The translations under genes were made by a program, and so were the position numbers. Source: Mucidula mucida (taxonomy: Eukaryota; Basidiomycota; Agaricomycetes; Agaricales; Physalacriaceae). From it: 64,000 bases of DNA. Below, in pieces: positions 1 to 14,101 of this stretch. Under the pieces are notes generated by a model. The model was not told the origin of the DNA and made no database searches. It saw nothing but the letters and a program-made list of their open reading frames with translations. How positions within the stretch are numbered: position 1 is the first letter of the stretch; each line of letters begins with the position of its first letter. The stretch lies in NCBI GenBank assembly GCA_015501055.1, contig JADNYV010000106.1:60764-124763 (forward strand). The letters are read 5' to 3'.

Positions 1-1
1 T

Positions 2-190
2 GCCACTGGTACTGGAACAATCATGGCATATAGCGATTACACTGCCAAGTTTAGTGTTACTACCACGCTTGCCGCCACAGATGCTGCGTCTCCATCGTTC
101 ATCTCAAGGACCGGTTTACACGGCCTCACAGGAGTCACAGCAGCCTTGGTGATATGCCTGCTGGGTGGACTGCCAATACTCATGCTATGA
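2..190 (+). CDS. C-terminal end of a GPI-anchored-type surface protein (5' part outside the window)
   Basis: Frame 2 is open from the window edge to a TGA at 188-190, giving 62 residues. The segment is rich in Thr, Ser and Ala and ends in a hydrophobic stretch (VTAALVICLLGG, then LPILML) directly before the stop, with no charged tail. That is the usual layout of a fungal GPI-attachment signal: a small-residue cleavage region, a spacer and a terminal hydrophobic helix. The protein is probably secreted and wall- or membrane-anchored. The catalytic or structural part lies outside the window, so the family cannot be named. A plain C-terminal membrane anchor is the alternative. Confidence 0.55.
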   Translation, partial: ATGTGTIMAYSDYTAKFSVTTTLAATDAASPSFISRTGLHGLTGVTAALVICLLGGLPILML

Positions 191-317
191 GGACACGACG
201 ATTACATTATTTATTTAGCATATATGCTGTGGCCGTAGTAGGCATATATAATACGGACCTTGACCAAGCACTGACCGGCATACCGGCCCGCTTCTTTCTC
301 TTATCCACCATGGCTTG

Positions 318-3300
318 ATGGCGCTGCCTCAACTAAGCATCCAGACTGCACTCATCGGTCAGGACATTTACTCTGACTCTCGTACCCACGGCTTCGCTGG
401 ACCGAGCCGCAATGTCCGCCTTCCAAGAGCATGCGTTAGCGGCGGCGGCGCCATATGCAACAACGAGGACGCGACCCAGTGCGCCGTAGCCGGCAAAGAG
501 TGTCAGTATCGTCTTTATCTCACTCACCATGACGACCTTGACGCGGCTGCATAGCCCTCCGCATTGTACGCGTCTTGCCCCCGAACGAGCCCCGCAATGC
601 CGACCATATCGCCGCTGTCGGCCGTGGTGGATTTCGCGCAGAGGCATCGCGTAATATCTGGGAGGGCAGTGGCCTCAAGATTGATAGCGCTAGCACAGAC
701 GTTGCCTGGGGATTCGGGCGTGGGTTGTCCAATTTCACAGTTTCCGTTTGTTCCTGATGAAAGGTAGAATTCAACAACAAAATCTTGACGAGTGCGCGCA
801 ATGGCGAGCTGATCATGTGGGACTTGAACAGATCAAAGTACGAGCGACGCACCAAGGACCACACTCGATCCATCCACAAGCTGTCCGTGTCGCATATCGT
901 GCAGCATTATTGCATTACTGGGTCCTCGGATGCAGATTTGAGAATATGGGTGAGCGTCGCTTTGGTACAATAACACATCAAAGTAAACATGCGCAAGGAT
1001 ATTAGAGACCTTTCGAGGTCGATAAGCCGCATACATTACCCAACCACCATACGTAGCCTCGTGTTTTCCCCGACGAGCTCTCAGCCGCTTCAAGTCATGG
1101 TTGGTCTTGATAATGGTACTATCTATAGGTCAGTAATGCATGCGAGTCGTTCTTTGGCTTACCTTCTCTAGATGGGACTTGAAAATGGCTCAACGCGGTC
1201 AGCTCGATCGCATCCCAGTCGCTCATACAGCACCAGTCACTGCACTGGATTGGAGGCCAGCAACCCACAACAGTACCGAAGTTAGTGTCGGTCTTGGCTG
1301 GATAGTGAGCGGTGGTTTGGATCGTACTGTCAAAGTTTGGGACTTGACATGGCCATCCTTATCGTCCCATATACCTCACAAGCCAACATACACCCTCCAT
1401 CCTTCGTTCCCTGTACGACAAGTACTTTGGCGTCCCGATTACGACTGCGAGCTCGCGATTGTCTCCAACTCTGAATTCACGACGGGTTCCAATCCCGACA
1501 TGAATGCGCCACTCCACCGGTCGGGCAGCGCAATAGAACTCACCGCTGCTAATGATAGGAAAGCCTCGCTATCAGGCTCGAGTACAGGCGACCCGATCGA
1601 GATATGGGACGTTCGTCGAGGCTGGATTGCAAAATGGTCCGTAACAGGGTCCGCTGTTGAAGGTGGTGTGACTGGTACGTGATAGGCTGCCTTAGACTAT
1701 ATTTTCGAGGTAATGGAGCCGGGCGCACTTTTCTATAGGGATGACATTTGGAGATTCTCATGCCATCTGGACTCAGCACTCATCTGGCATGTTCTCTCAG
1801 ATTGATTTGCGCGACTCGAGCAAGCCTTTGGATAGCGTCCCGCGGGTCTCCGCGGCATGGGAGGCCTCTGGATCTCTGGCGTTTGTATCAGATCAGAAAC
1901 AACTTTGGGAGGCACCATACGACGATATGTAGGTCCTAGCCATTGTAGAGGCTGTCGCTTGCTGAATAGTCTCTCAGACCTCCAGAGCAACGAGAGAGAA
2001 TGCCAGAGCAGCGACGAGCAGGTCTTAAGGCTCTTGGTGATCGCAGTTACACTCCCGAATCGCAAACGATTGGTACCTACAACACGCCCGATAATTTTGA
2101 CGACCTGGAGGTTTTTTCGAGGCTTGCCAAGAGATACGTCTTCGATGGACCAGACCGGCAACGATTATGTGCGGTCAATGCCCAAGTAGGTGTAGCTCGT
2201 TCAGGGAGTTTCACAACAAGCGCTCATCTCATTCCATCTCGTGTAGCTCGCCTTCCAAGCCGAAAAATTTCATGTTGGTCAGGTTTGGCTACTTGTCGGT
2301 GCATCACTGTCCGATATAATTCCGGAGGAGAAAGAGCCTGAGCCACCCTCACGCCCGGCATTATCGCAAACAACGTCCGGCCAGACACAGATACAAGAGA
2401 CGACGACGAGCACGGCAAACTACGTGTTCCCTGCCACCAATGGACTCTCTGCGCAGAAAACTAGTCCTGGAAGGTCGTCGGAACTGGGATATCAGCCACA
2501 ACGGAGTGTATCTGGGTCAAGAAGGCTTACGCCCTCATCGTCAATGCATTCTTCTCCTCGACAAGGACCGCTTGTAATTGGCACTCAGACTCCAACCTCC
2601 TTGGTGTCTCGTAGAGGCTCTGTGGATTCCCCCGCGTCCTCACTTAGCCAAGGAAGAAGACCTTCCGTATATCGACGCACTTCGATATCCATCCACAGTG
2701 CCAGTCCTGGAGGAGATCGAAGTCTTCGTCACGTAGGAGAGGGTGCTCTAGACGACTCGGATTCCTCTGGCAGTGCGAACGGAGAAGGTGGTGGTGGGGA
2801 GTCGGAAGAAGAAGAAGTGATGTTACGTTCTCTTGTTTCTCCTACGCTGTCAGCGACACGCACGTCTACTCAGCCTAGTCCCTTGTCGCGGCTAGTCAGT
2901 CGGACTGATAATCCGGACGAGGATCCGACCGACGAGGATGAGGACGATGACGAAGGGGATGATGGATCACCGTCTCCCCGGTCGACGGATTCTGAGGATA
3001 GTGACCCATATTCGCCGAGACCATCACCCTCCCCGCGACTCTCGTCTAGATCCAGCTCGAAAAGATCAAGACGAGAGTCGTTGAACAAGTCCAAATCCCG
3101 AAGTCGCGCTTCTACAGGTGGCTCTGCAACTTTGGGTATTCGTGCCGTCACGAGAAAGGCGTCGCACAGCAGTATCAAGACGGTGACAGTTGGAGAGCCT
3201 TCGACGCCCATTAAGGGTAGCCTCAAGGCAGATGAGACTATCCGAGACCTCGCCCACACGAGGGACAAAAGCCTCGCTGTTTCGGATTTGGCGCTGGACG

Positions 3301-4600
3301 AGGAGCCGGAAAAAATGGACCTTCCTATCGAGCCTTCGGAACTTACGGACCGGAGACGCGATCTAATCGTCGAGGAAGAGCAAAAATTCCGGACCCTTGC
3401 ATGGGATGCACTTCGAGAGGCTCTTGAGGACTTTGCAAATGCTGTGAGTACGCCAAACGCGTCAAAAGTTGGCTAACATTTCAATCGCTCCTCAGGGCGA
3501 TGTCCAAATGTGCGCTATGCTTTCGTTAGTGGCTGGTAAGGAGTTGCGTGTAAAGAAGAGCCGCGTCATCGCGTTCCTCGACGCGTATATCGGTGAGATC
3601 AGCTTCCTCTGCCATCGCCTATCAATTGACTCCCTTCGAGACATCCTAACGCGGCTACGTTTACACACCTGTTCAGCGTATCTTCGTAAATATTGTGAAA
3701 CGGAAGAAGTACGGGAAGCTACGTTGGTACGATAATCTGTACTCATGTCTTTTTTCTCCATCTGATCTTTTCTTAGCTCGAGACTACAATTTACACGGCG
3801 TGTGGTCGTTGCCGGAAAGCACTAATCGTTCCTCTCGGAGCTTCAGAGCGTAATCCTAACGGTGGATACTGGCTCTGTTCGAATTGTAAAGGACAACCGA
3901 TTACATGCAGCATCTGGTGTGTAGCCTCATGGCGCGATGCTTGTTCTCCACATCTCACCTACTCTTCAGCCGCATGCCTGTTCGTGGGTTACTTTTCCAA
4001 TGTTCCATTTGTTCGCATGGGGGCCACCATCTCTGTTATCAGAGATATTATATGCAGCGTCCAATGGCAGAGCTCCCGAGGAAGTTTATGCCCGTTTCTT
4101 TCGATGACAGGGGGAGATCCGTGACACGCAGCACTGCGAACACGTTGTCTTTGAACGACGACGATGCAAGCTCAGCCATCAGTGGCTTAGGGCTAGGTGA
4201 TTCGATGACTGATACTCAGCGCCCTTTGCCCTCAGGCAATGCAGATAATCTTATGGGACACCCTTGTGCGGCTGGTTGTGGTCATTACTGCTGGCGGCGA
4301 TCGGTAAACGAGACGATTAAACATAGATTTCTTAAATTTTCCTCGTGTCAGCCTCAAGTACCGACTTGTTGTATTCAATCGATTATTCGTATTGGAACCC
4401 AGAGCACAGGGCTTCTTGGACGTGTGTGTCCTGCCAGCTGTATCGCGTTCTTCTTATGTTGCTTTCGTTTGCAATTACATGCAAGAGGCGATACTTTGGA
4501 GAGTGCACATGGCCGCGATGACAAACTTTCCACTGTTTCAGTGGTCCTCGAGGCCTCATGTTGGGGACCCAGCATTGAAATATTGATGGGCGGCGTCTAA
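318..4600 (+). CDS. RTC1: WDR24/RTC1-like WD40-RING protein (SEACAT/GATOR2 subunit of TORC1 signalling)
   Basis: Thirteen exons give about 1224 aa: 318-510, 555-719, 768-949, 998-1128, 1172-1674, 1739-1928, 1978-2185, 2247-3443, 3496-3592, 3641-3726, 3777-3916, 3970-4303, 4352-4600. The N-terminal third is a WD40 propeller; repeats end in WDL, RIWD, VKVWDL and EIWDV. The middle is a long low-complexity Ser/Arg and acidic region (exon 8). The C terminus has the Cys/His-rich RING-type module of WDR24 (CGRC, CSNC, CSIC, CSICSHGGH, then CAAGCGHYCW). In this family the protein belongs to the vacuolar/lysosomal GATOR2 (SEACAT) complex that activates TORC1 when amino acids are present. The first exon is inferred from AVAGKE resembling the family start and is the least certain; the sequence after GHYCW (last exon) is also weak. 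Domains, and the intron phases from exon 2 to exon 12, are consistent. Confidence 0.88.
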
Positions 4601-4723
4601 ACGCGTTGCTGGGCACTGGGCATATGCCTCCAGCAGGGATTCGCCCCACACGAGGCACTGTTTGTGACTCAGATCTGGGTTAGGGCATTGGCGTCTTGGA
4701 TTTTCATCAGAATCGCGACATGT

Positions 4724-4730
4724 TATAAAA
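4724..4730 (+). promoter_or_regulatory. TATA box of the small Cys-rich gene
   Basis: TATAAAA lies 74 nt before the ATG at 4804, with a pyrimidine-rich stretch between. The position fits a core promoter for the 86-aa gene downstream. Confidence 0.55.
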
Positions 4731-4803
4731 GGCGGTGTCCAAATTTTCTGGGTCTCTCCAACAAGCCCCTCCGCCTTTAGCACTTCAGCTGCCTATCATC
4801 ATC

Positions 4804-5128
4804 ATGTGCTTCATCAGCTACACGTCCACGCGCTACAAGGCCTGCGGCACGACCAAGCCCACGTCGAAGCAGATCGTCCGCTGCCGGACGTATCACGCCT
4901 TCAAAGCGGCCGTCGATGCGCGCCAGGCATCATACAGCGACCTCCCCAAATCCTGCGACCCGCGCATCATCCCGCCCCACAACAATGTCGTTACCGACAA
5001 CGGCAGGTGCCAGCGGGACTGCCCTTACGGCCGCTCCCCGATGTACCCGCGCTGCCAGCAGTACGTGATTTTTTGTTTTTGCTTTGCCTCACGCGTTGTA
5101 TGCTCACGCGCTGTCTCTTTGCAGTTGA
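4804..5128 (+). CDS. Small conserved Cys-rich protein, function unknown
   Basis: Two exons, 4804-5060 and 5125-5128, give 86 aa. The intron (GTACGT ... TTTGCAG) interrupts the final His codon, so the second exon adds one base and the TGA. The protein has eight Cys, including motifs KACGTT, VRCRT, RCQRDCPYGRS and a terminal PRCQH, and no signal peptide or membrane segment. It resembles short basidiomycete hypotheticals that begin MCFISYT, a recollection I could not check. Paired Cys suggest a small metal-binding or disulphide fold. A TATA box stands upstream. Without the splice the ORF would run to 5205 with an unrelated low-complexity tail, so the spliced end is preferred. Confidence 0.7.
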
Positions 5129-5640
5129 GTTATTTGATGCGTTCGGCCTTGTACAAAAAAAAAAAATTACGCTTCTGGCGTACGCCTCTCCAGTCGGATC
5201 CGTGATGTGCAGGTTCCACATTCGGACCGACTCGGCATTCATTTCACTCCATCCATCTCCAGCCTCCATAACGGCCCATACTTATGAATCTTCACGCCCC
5301 CTCACGGACTCGTCACTCTGCATATATCTACTCAATAGTCGCTTCCTTGCTCGCTAATCGTTTATGTACCCATGTTATTTCATTATACGTCCTGTACTTA
5401 GTTTTGCTATCCTTACTTTTACATATATATATAAACAGTCGCGTAGTGCTGTATATTGTCCCAAAAAAAAAATATTGATGTGTTATGTCTCACATGATCG
5501 CAACGTTGCGTGTTACATTAAATCTTTGACATGACAATCTGAGCGCCACATTCATGCCAAGACGTGCGAATACGTATTTCGGAACGTAATGTATCCACTA
5601 CAAAAGTATGTAACTCGTCGTTTTTTAATGTAAGGGTATT
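5129..5640. other. Intergenic region, 3' UTRs of convergent genes
   Basis: Between the small Cys-rich gene (+) and ARG5,6 (-). It holds short A-runs (about 5154-5166 and 5462-5471) and a TATA-rich stretch near 5420, as expected for 3' ends. I see no coding or RNA gene. Confidence 0.6.
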
Positions 5641-8595
<2,955 letters not shown>

Positions 8596-8894
8596 CGCGT
8601 AGTGGTGGTTAGAAGGAGAAAAAGCAAAACTCCCACAGCTATTAGGCCAAGGTCAGCACCGCAGGTGGCTGTGGAAATGACATACCTAGATGCTGTAGGC
8701 GCTGTTTCCGCTATTGAATAGGCTGTGAGAGACTGTACACCTGGTACGAGTCAAAGTTGGGAGCTAACAGCGTTATTTTCTCTCATCTTATCGCGGAAGT
8801 TATCTAATCTGATTACTCAATGTACCTTCGGAGAAGGTGTCCGATAATGTGCTACTGCAGAGGTCCTGGAGTACAAGAAGAAGGAATAGATTCA

Positions 8895-11495
8895 CTATCT
8901 ACTAGGTTGAAGTGTCAACCATATTTTATCTTCCAAAGACCGAAGTACAGTGGCAGAGGTGTTGAGACTGGTTATAAAGTATGCTACGTTTCCCAAGGTC
9001 CGGAAATGCACACCAAACGACTGTCCTCCTGGAGCAGCGGAAAGTTCAGGACCCTCTACATCAGCAAGCTCTATAGGCTGAAAGACTACCTCAGCGGATT
9101 GGGATACATAACCTACGCAACCCAGTCAGTTTGGGTAGTGATAACTAGGAAGGTAAGGGCAGGCTTACCGGCATTATCGTCTTTGAGTTTTATTGCAAGG
9201 ACAGTCCCTAGCGTCATGACCTCCTCTACAGTTGGAAGATGCGACAGTACATCCACGAAACGAGGATCCCAGAAGCTCCAAACACTGTTACTCGAACCGT
9301 CACTCCACTGCGTTTTGGCTGCCGCCCACAGCTCGCTGCTCGATAAACCATCGAGAAGTTTGAACGTCTCATTCGCGACCTCGCATCCAACAGCATGGGC
9401 CGTATACGAATGCCCATGTAGAAGCGCGTCGGCTTTCGTCTCGCTAAGGAACGCCTCGTAGATAGAGTTCGAGGCTAGGGTAACTGCGAGGGGCACTAAA
9501 CCTCCAGTGAGGATTTTAGCATTTACAGAGATGTCAGGAGTGACGCCCAGAATGGACGTTGTACTCTCCATTCCGATCCTATAGAGCCCGACAAAAACCT
9601 CGTCGAAAATAACAGGCATACCAGACCAAGATGATCGGTCGGTGGTCCCATCCATTTCCCGCACGACGTCGACTAGGACGCGCTGGAACAGAGGATCGAT
9701 GAACATCATGCCACCGGCCCCCAATATCAAAGGTTCCAACACCAATGCACTAAGGCTGGTCCCCTTCGAGCGCAGCATTTCCAGCGTGTTTTCAATGTGC
9801 GATCTGTAAACCATTGCCAATCGGGTATTTAACCGCGCTGGCACATCGTAAGCCCAGGCGAGAACCTCTCCTTCCAGTTGGTCCCTTGGTATATCCCCCG
9901 ACTGTATCGAAGAAGGAACGGTGATGACCACCTTGCCCTGTTTGATGCCCACAGTGGGCGAATCAAGCCAGTAGCCCTTAGCATGATGCCACTCGCAAGT
10001 ATAAACCCCTTCTTCGCAGGCGTTCATCGCGCCAATGGTATCGCCATGATAGCTTCCCTTCAAGCCTAAGATGCCAAGATTCTTCTTCTCTGTCGAATCA
10101 AGATTATCTCCCTGCCGAGTACTATAAGCTCGTAAAGCCATCTTCAGAGCGACCTCCATCGCCGTTGAACCATCATCGGAGAAAAAGGCGCGGGATGCCC
10201 ACCCTTTGCCCGGACCGTCTTTCACCAAGCGCTCAGCCAGTTGTAGAGCAGGTAGATGAGAGGCGCGGGGAAACATGACATGGCCGTACCGTCCACTAGC
10301 CCGCGCTGCTGCAAGAGTCAACGAAGGATGGGCGTGTCCGAAAGCTTGGGTCCACCAGGAAGCAGATCCGTCAAACTGAGGTTGCAAGACGGAAGATTGG
10401 GGCGTGTCTAGTGGACGGTACACGGTGAAAAAATCAGAATGCGCACTGTCGATGACATTGACGTCTGACTCTTTGCGAAAATGAGCATGTTGCACAAACG
10501 GCCACCAGAACGTGTCAAGGGACCGTCTGGGCATGGATTCCAGCTCGCTCAGACGGGAAGTGTGACGGGCATCCAAATGATTGACGGTTTCCATGATATC
10601 ACCACTGGACTGCAGAAGACTGTCATAGTAATCTTCGGTGGAGGCCTGATTCTCCTGGGGATCCGGGAGGATTGCGGGTGGCGCAGCAACAGTCGAGACA
10701 TGTACGCCACGGTCGGCAAAGTAGCTTCTGAGATACTCCCAGTTGCGGTAGTACTCGTCCCGGAATAGAAGAATGGCGTCTACGATATATCCGCGAAGTA
10801 GAAGAGATTCGTATGCGGATATAGTCGATGAGATGCCACCAAGCTTGGAATCACCGACAAGTACAGTGGGTAGGAACAAAGGGCGATAACAATCCAGTTG
10901 AGTCGTTCCGGACAGAGTAGGACTGTGAACACCTATGGAAGGTCAGGTTGTGGTTGGACGCGAAGGACAGACATGAAGCTCACTGTCCAAAATTTAAATC
11001 TCACCTCCAGCTGTCTCGACATACATGTGGGAAGCGCCTGGGACCATCGCAGAGCATTTCCGAATATGATGTGCGATAGAGTTGACGATCGTGGCATCCG
11101 TAGGAATCTTATGGGTTAGTCAATTGCAAGCCCGGAAACACACGGATGCTTCAATACCAGGCTTTCGTCGTCTCCAGCAGCCAACCTGGCAGCCAAGTGT
11201 GGGCTCACTGGCTCCTGATACTGATAGAGGCAATCCGTATGAACACGCTCCTTGTGTTGTCCAGCATATCGTTGAATGTGTCTTTTCAAGATATAGTGAG
11301 AAAATCGTCCGCTAAGACCTAAACGCACTCTGTGTCTGCACTTTCTGGTGGTCCTGTACTAACAGGCTTGAGATAAAAGGCATCGCCCAAGCCCGCGGAC
11401 GCTCGAACCAAGGCCGAGGTCAAGATGGTCTTGCCAACATCTGTATTCGCGCCAAATACTTGGTGTACGCGAAGATTCTTGAATAACAGCGACAT
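8895..11495 (-). CDS. bioDA: Bifunctional dethiobiotin synthetase / DAPA aminotransferase (biotin synthesis)
   Basis: Five exons (11495-11329, 11281-11158, 11107-11005, 10932-9169, 9112-8895) give 791 aa. The N-terminal BioD half has the P-loop GANTDVGKT near residue 15 and VETAGGVHSPT. The C-terminal half is a class-III PLP aminotransferase (DDGSTAMEVALKMALRAY; PLP Lys expected in NAKILTGG, about residue 600). The fusion catalyses two consecutive steps, KAPA to DAPA to dethiobiotin, as in plant BIO3-BIO1 and Aspergillus BioDA, usually in mitochondria. The last exon restores the conserved FGVHFRTLGNVAYF segment. It is transcribed divergently from LYS4 across a 140-bp shared promoter. Confidence 0.95.
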
Positions 11496-11635
11496 GGGAC
11501 GCTGGGGAACGCGTCCCCAAAGAATTGAAGTGACAGCACAAAGTCAAGCAGAGATCCTGTTCGGGTGATCGAGCCGAAGGCCGAACGACAGTAGCCAATC
11601 ACGATGACTCGTATTGACTTGCTATTTTCCCGCCG
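11496..11635. promoter_or_regulatory. Shared bidirectional promoter of bioDA and LYS4
   Basis: Only 140 bp separate the two divergent start codons, so both promoters and 5' UTRs must lie here or overlap. No clear TATA box on either side. Co-regulation of biotin and lysine synthesis is possible but is inference. Confidence 0.6.
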
Positions 11636-13872
11636 ATGCAAAGACTGGGTCGAGTCGGCGCGCCGACATGGCGACGAGGGCGTCGGACATTTGCGACGGT
11701 CACTGGCAGCCTTCCTCGTCAACCGCAGACTGTGATTGAGAAGGTCGTCCAGAAGTATGCAGTCGATTTTCCCCAAGGACAGGCAGTCAAGGCGGGCGAC
11801 TATGTTATGATACGCCCAGAGCACGTTATGACCCATGACAATACGGGCCCAGTCATCAGCAAGTGCGCATTCTTGCTGAGGCCAGACGGCCGAGTGCTCA
11901 CTGCTTTTGTGATAGATTCAAGTCTATTGGCGCAAGCAAGATACACAACACGTCTCAGCCAGTCTTCACGCTCGACCACGATGTCCAAAACAAATCCAGC
12001 AAGAATCTCGCAAAATACGCGTCCATCGAGGCCTTTGCGCGCCGTCATAGCGTCGACTTCTACCCTTCGGGTCGCGGTATCGGCCACCAAGTCCTGGTCG
12101 AAGAAGGATACGCGTTCCCTCACACTCTTACCGTCGCCAGTGACAGCCACAGTAACATGTACGGCGGTGTCGGATGCGTAGGTACTCCCATCGTGCGTAC
12201 TGACGCTGCCGCTCTCTGGGCAACAGGCAAGACATGGTGGCAGGTTCCTCGGATGGTCAAGGTCGAGCTACGTGGAAAGTTGGCCAATGGTGTAACAGGC
12301 AAAGACGTGATTGTCGCGCTTTGCGGGTCGTTCAACCAGGATCAAGTTCTAAATGCTGCCATTGAGTTCGCAGGCGATGGAATAGCCGCATTATCGATCG
12401 ACGACCGTTTAACCATCGCAAATATGACAACGGAATGGGGCGCACTTGCCGGTGTCTTCCCAGTTGACGAACGCACGCTGGAGTACTACGACAGCGCGGT
12501 CAAGGCTATGGAATTACGCACATTCTCATCCCCATCCAACTTCATACCTCCTCCTCCGGAACACCCCCGCTTAAACCGTCATCGCGTCCATGAGCTCCGC
12601 CAGTCCAATCTGCAGTCAGATCCAGATGCCGAATATTCATCTCATCTCATCTTCGACCTCTCCTCCCTTGTGCCTCATGTATCTGGTCCCAATAGTGTCA
12701 AAGTCTCAACTCCGCTGCCCATCCTCGAGGAGGCGCGTATTGACATTCACAAGGCGTACCTCGTCAGCTGTACAAATTCTCGCGTCTCCGATCTTGCTGC
12801 CGCCGCGGCCGTCTTGAAAGGACGCAAAGTCGCGCCGGGTGTAGAATTTTACGTTGCAGCCGCTAGCTCCGTCGTTCAGCAAGAATCAGAGCGTTTAGGC
12901 GATTGGGAAACACTGGTTCTTTCTGGCGCCAAGGTCCTGCCTGCTGGTTGTGGTCCTTGTATCGGGTTGGGAACTGGCCTCCTTGAAGAAGGTCAAACTG
13001 GTATTAGTGCCACCAACCGCAATTACAAGGGCCGGATGGGTCATCCAAAAGCCCAAGCATACCTCGCATCACCCGCCGTCGTCGCCGCGAGTGCTATCAA
13101 AGGTTATATTTGCAGTCCAGATTCGCTAGACGCCCAGTCTCTACCCAAGACGAACACTCCAATATTCTCCATTTCCGATGTCCCTCCGCAAGTTCAAGCC
13201 CAGACAACAGGGAATAATCCCCTTCTTCCTGGTTTCCCTACAACATTCTCCGGGCCCATGCTCTTCGCGCCCCAGGATAACCTCAACACCGATGGTATAT
13301 ATCCTGGGAAATATACCTACCAAGATGATATCACTCTCGAACGTCAAGCAGAAGTCGTTATGGAGAACTACGACCCCGGTTTTGCCCCTCTTGTCGCGTC
13401 TATCCGCGACAAAGATGTGACCGCAATGATTGAAGGCACCAAGCGGGGAGTCATCCTCGTGTCGGGGTACAACTTTGGAACAGGCTCTTCCCGCGAGCAG
13501 GCTGCCACTGCGCTGAAAGCGGCTGGAGTGCCCGTGGTGATTGCTGGCTCGTTCGGTGACATTTTCAAGAGGAATGCCATCAACAATGGCCTGGTGTGTA
13601 TCGAGAGCCCCGAGCTCGTTAAAGACCTAACAGAGCGATACGCGAAGGATGGAAAGCGAGGAGCCGGTGGGAAGCAAGGCGAGCTCACGGTGGACAAGGG
13701 CTTGAATGTTGAGATCAACATGGTCAATGGCAACCTCCTAGTATCTCAGGATGGTACAACCGAGACGTACCACGTGAGGCCAATCGGGGCAAGCGTCCAA
13801 GAACTCTGGTTATGCGGTGGGTTGGAAGGATATATTCTCAAAGAGATATCATCGGAACAGCCTCATGCATGA
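11636..13872 (+). CDS. LYS4: Homoaconitase, mitochondrial (lysine biosynthesis)
   Basis: Two exons, 11636-11862 and 11916-13872, give 727 aa. The enzyme is the 4Fe-4S hydro-lyase of the fungal aminoadipate pathway that makes homoisocitrate. The N terminus (many Arg, no acidic residues in the first 30) is a mitochondrial presequence. Conserved features: SDSHSNMYGGVGCVG, TPIVRTDAAALWATGKTWW (typical of LYS4), cluster Cys in VSCTNSRVSDL (about residue 361) and AGCGPCIGLG (about 420-423), and the swivel-domain motif GSSREQAA. Its length and the GKTWW motif favour homoaconitase over aconitase or isopropylmalate isomerase. Confidence 0.96.
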
Positions 13873-14101
13873 TCGTACGCAGTTATCAAGTGGAAAAGTA
13901 TATAGGCCATAGTATATCTAGAGCAAGTAATGAACATTGAACCAACGTGTTGTATTATTTAGTAAATTAAAGAACGGGGAGAAACAGAAATTGTGTGGCA
14001 TATGTACAGTTGCAACGAGACAAGCATGAAAATCATTAAAGTACAACAGTCCGCGGTTCTACGGCCAACGGTGCGAAAAAGATGATGAGTTGAGCAAGTT
14101 T

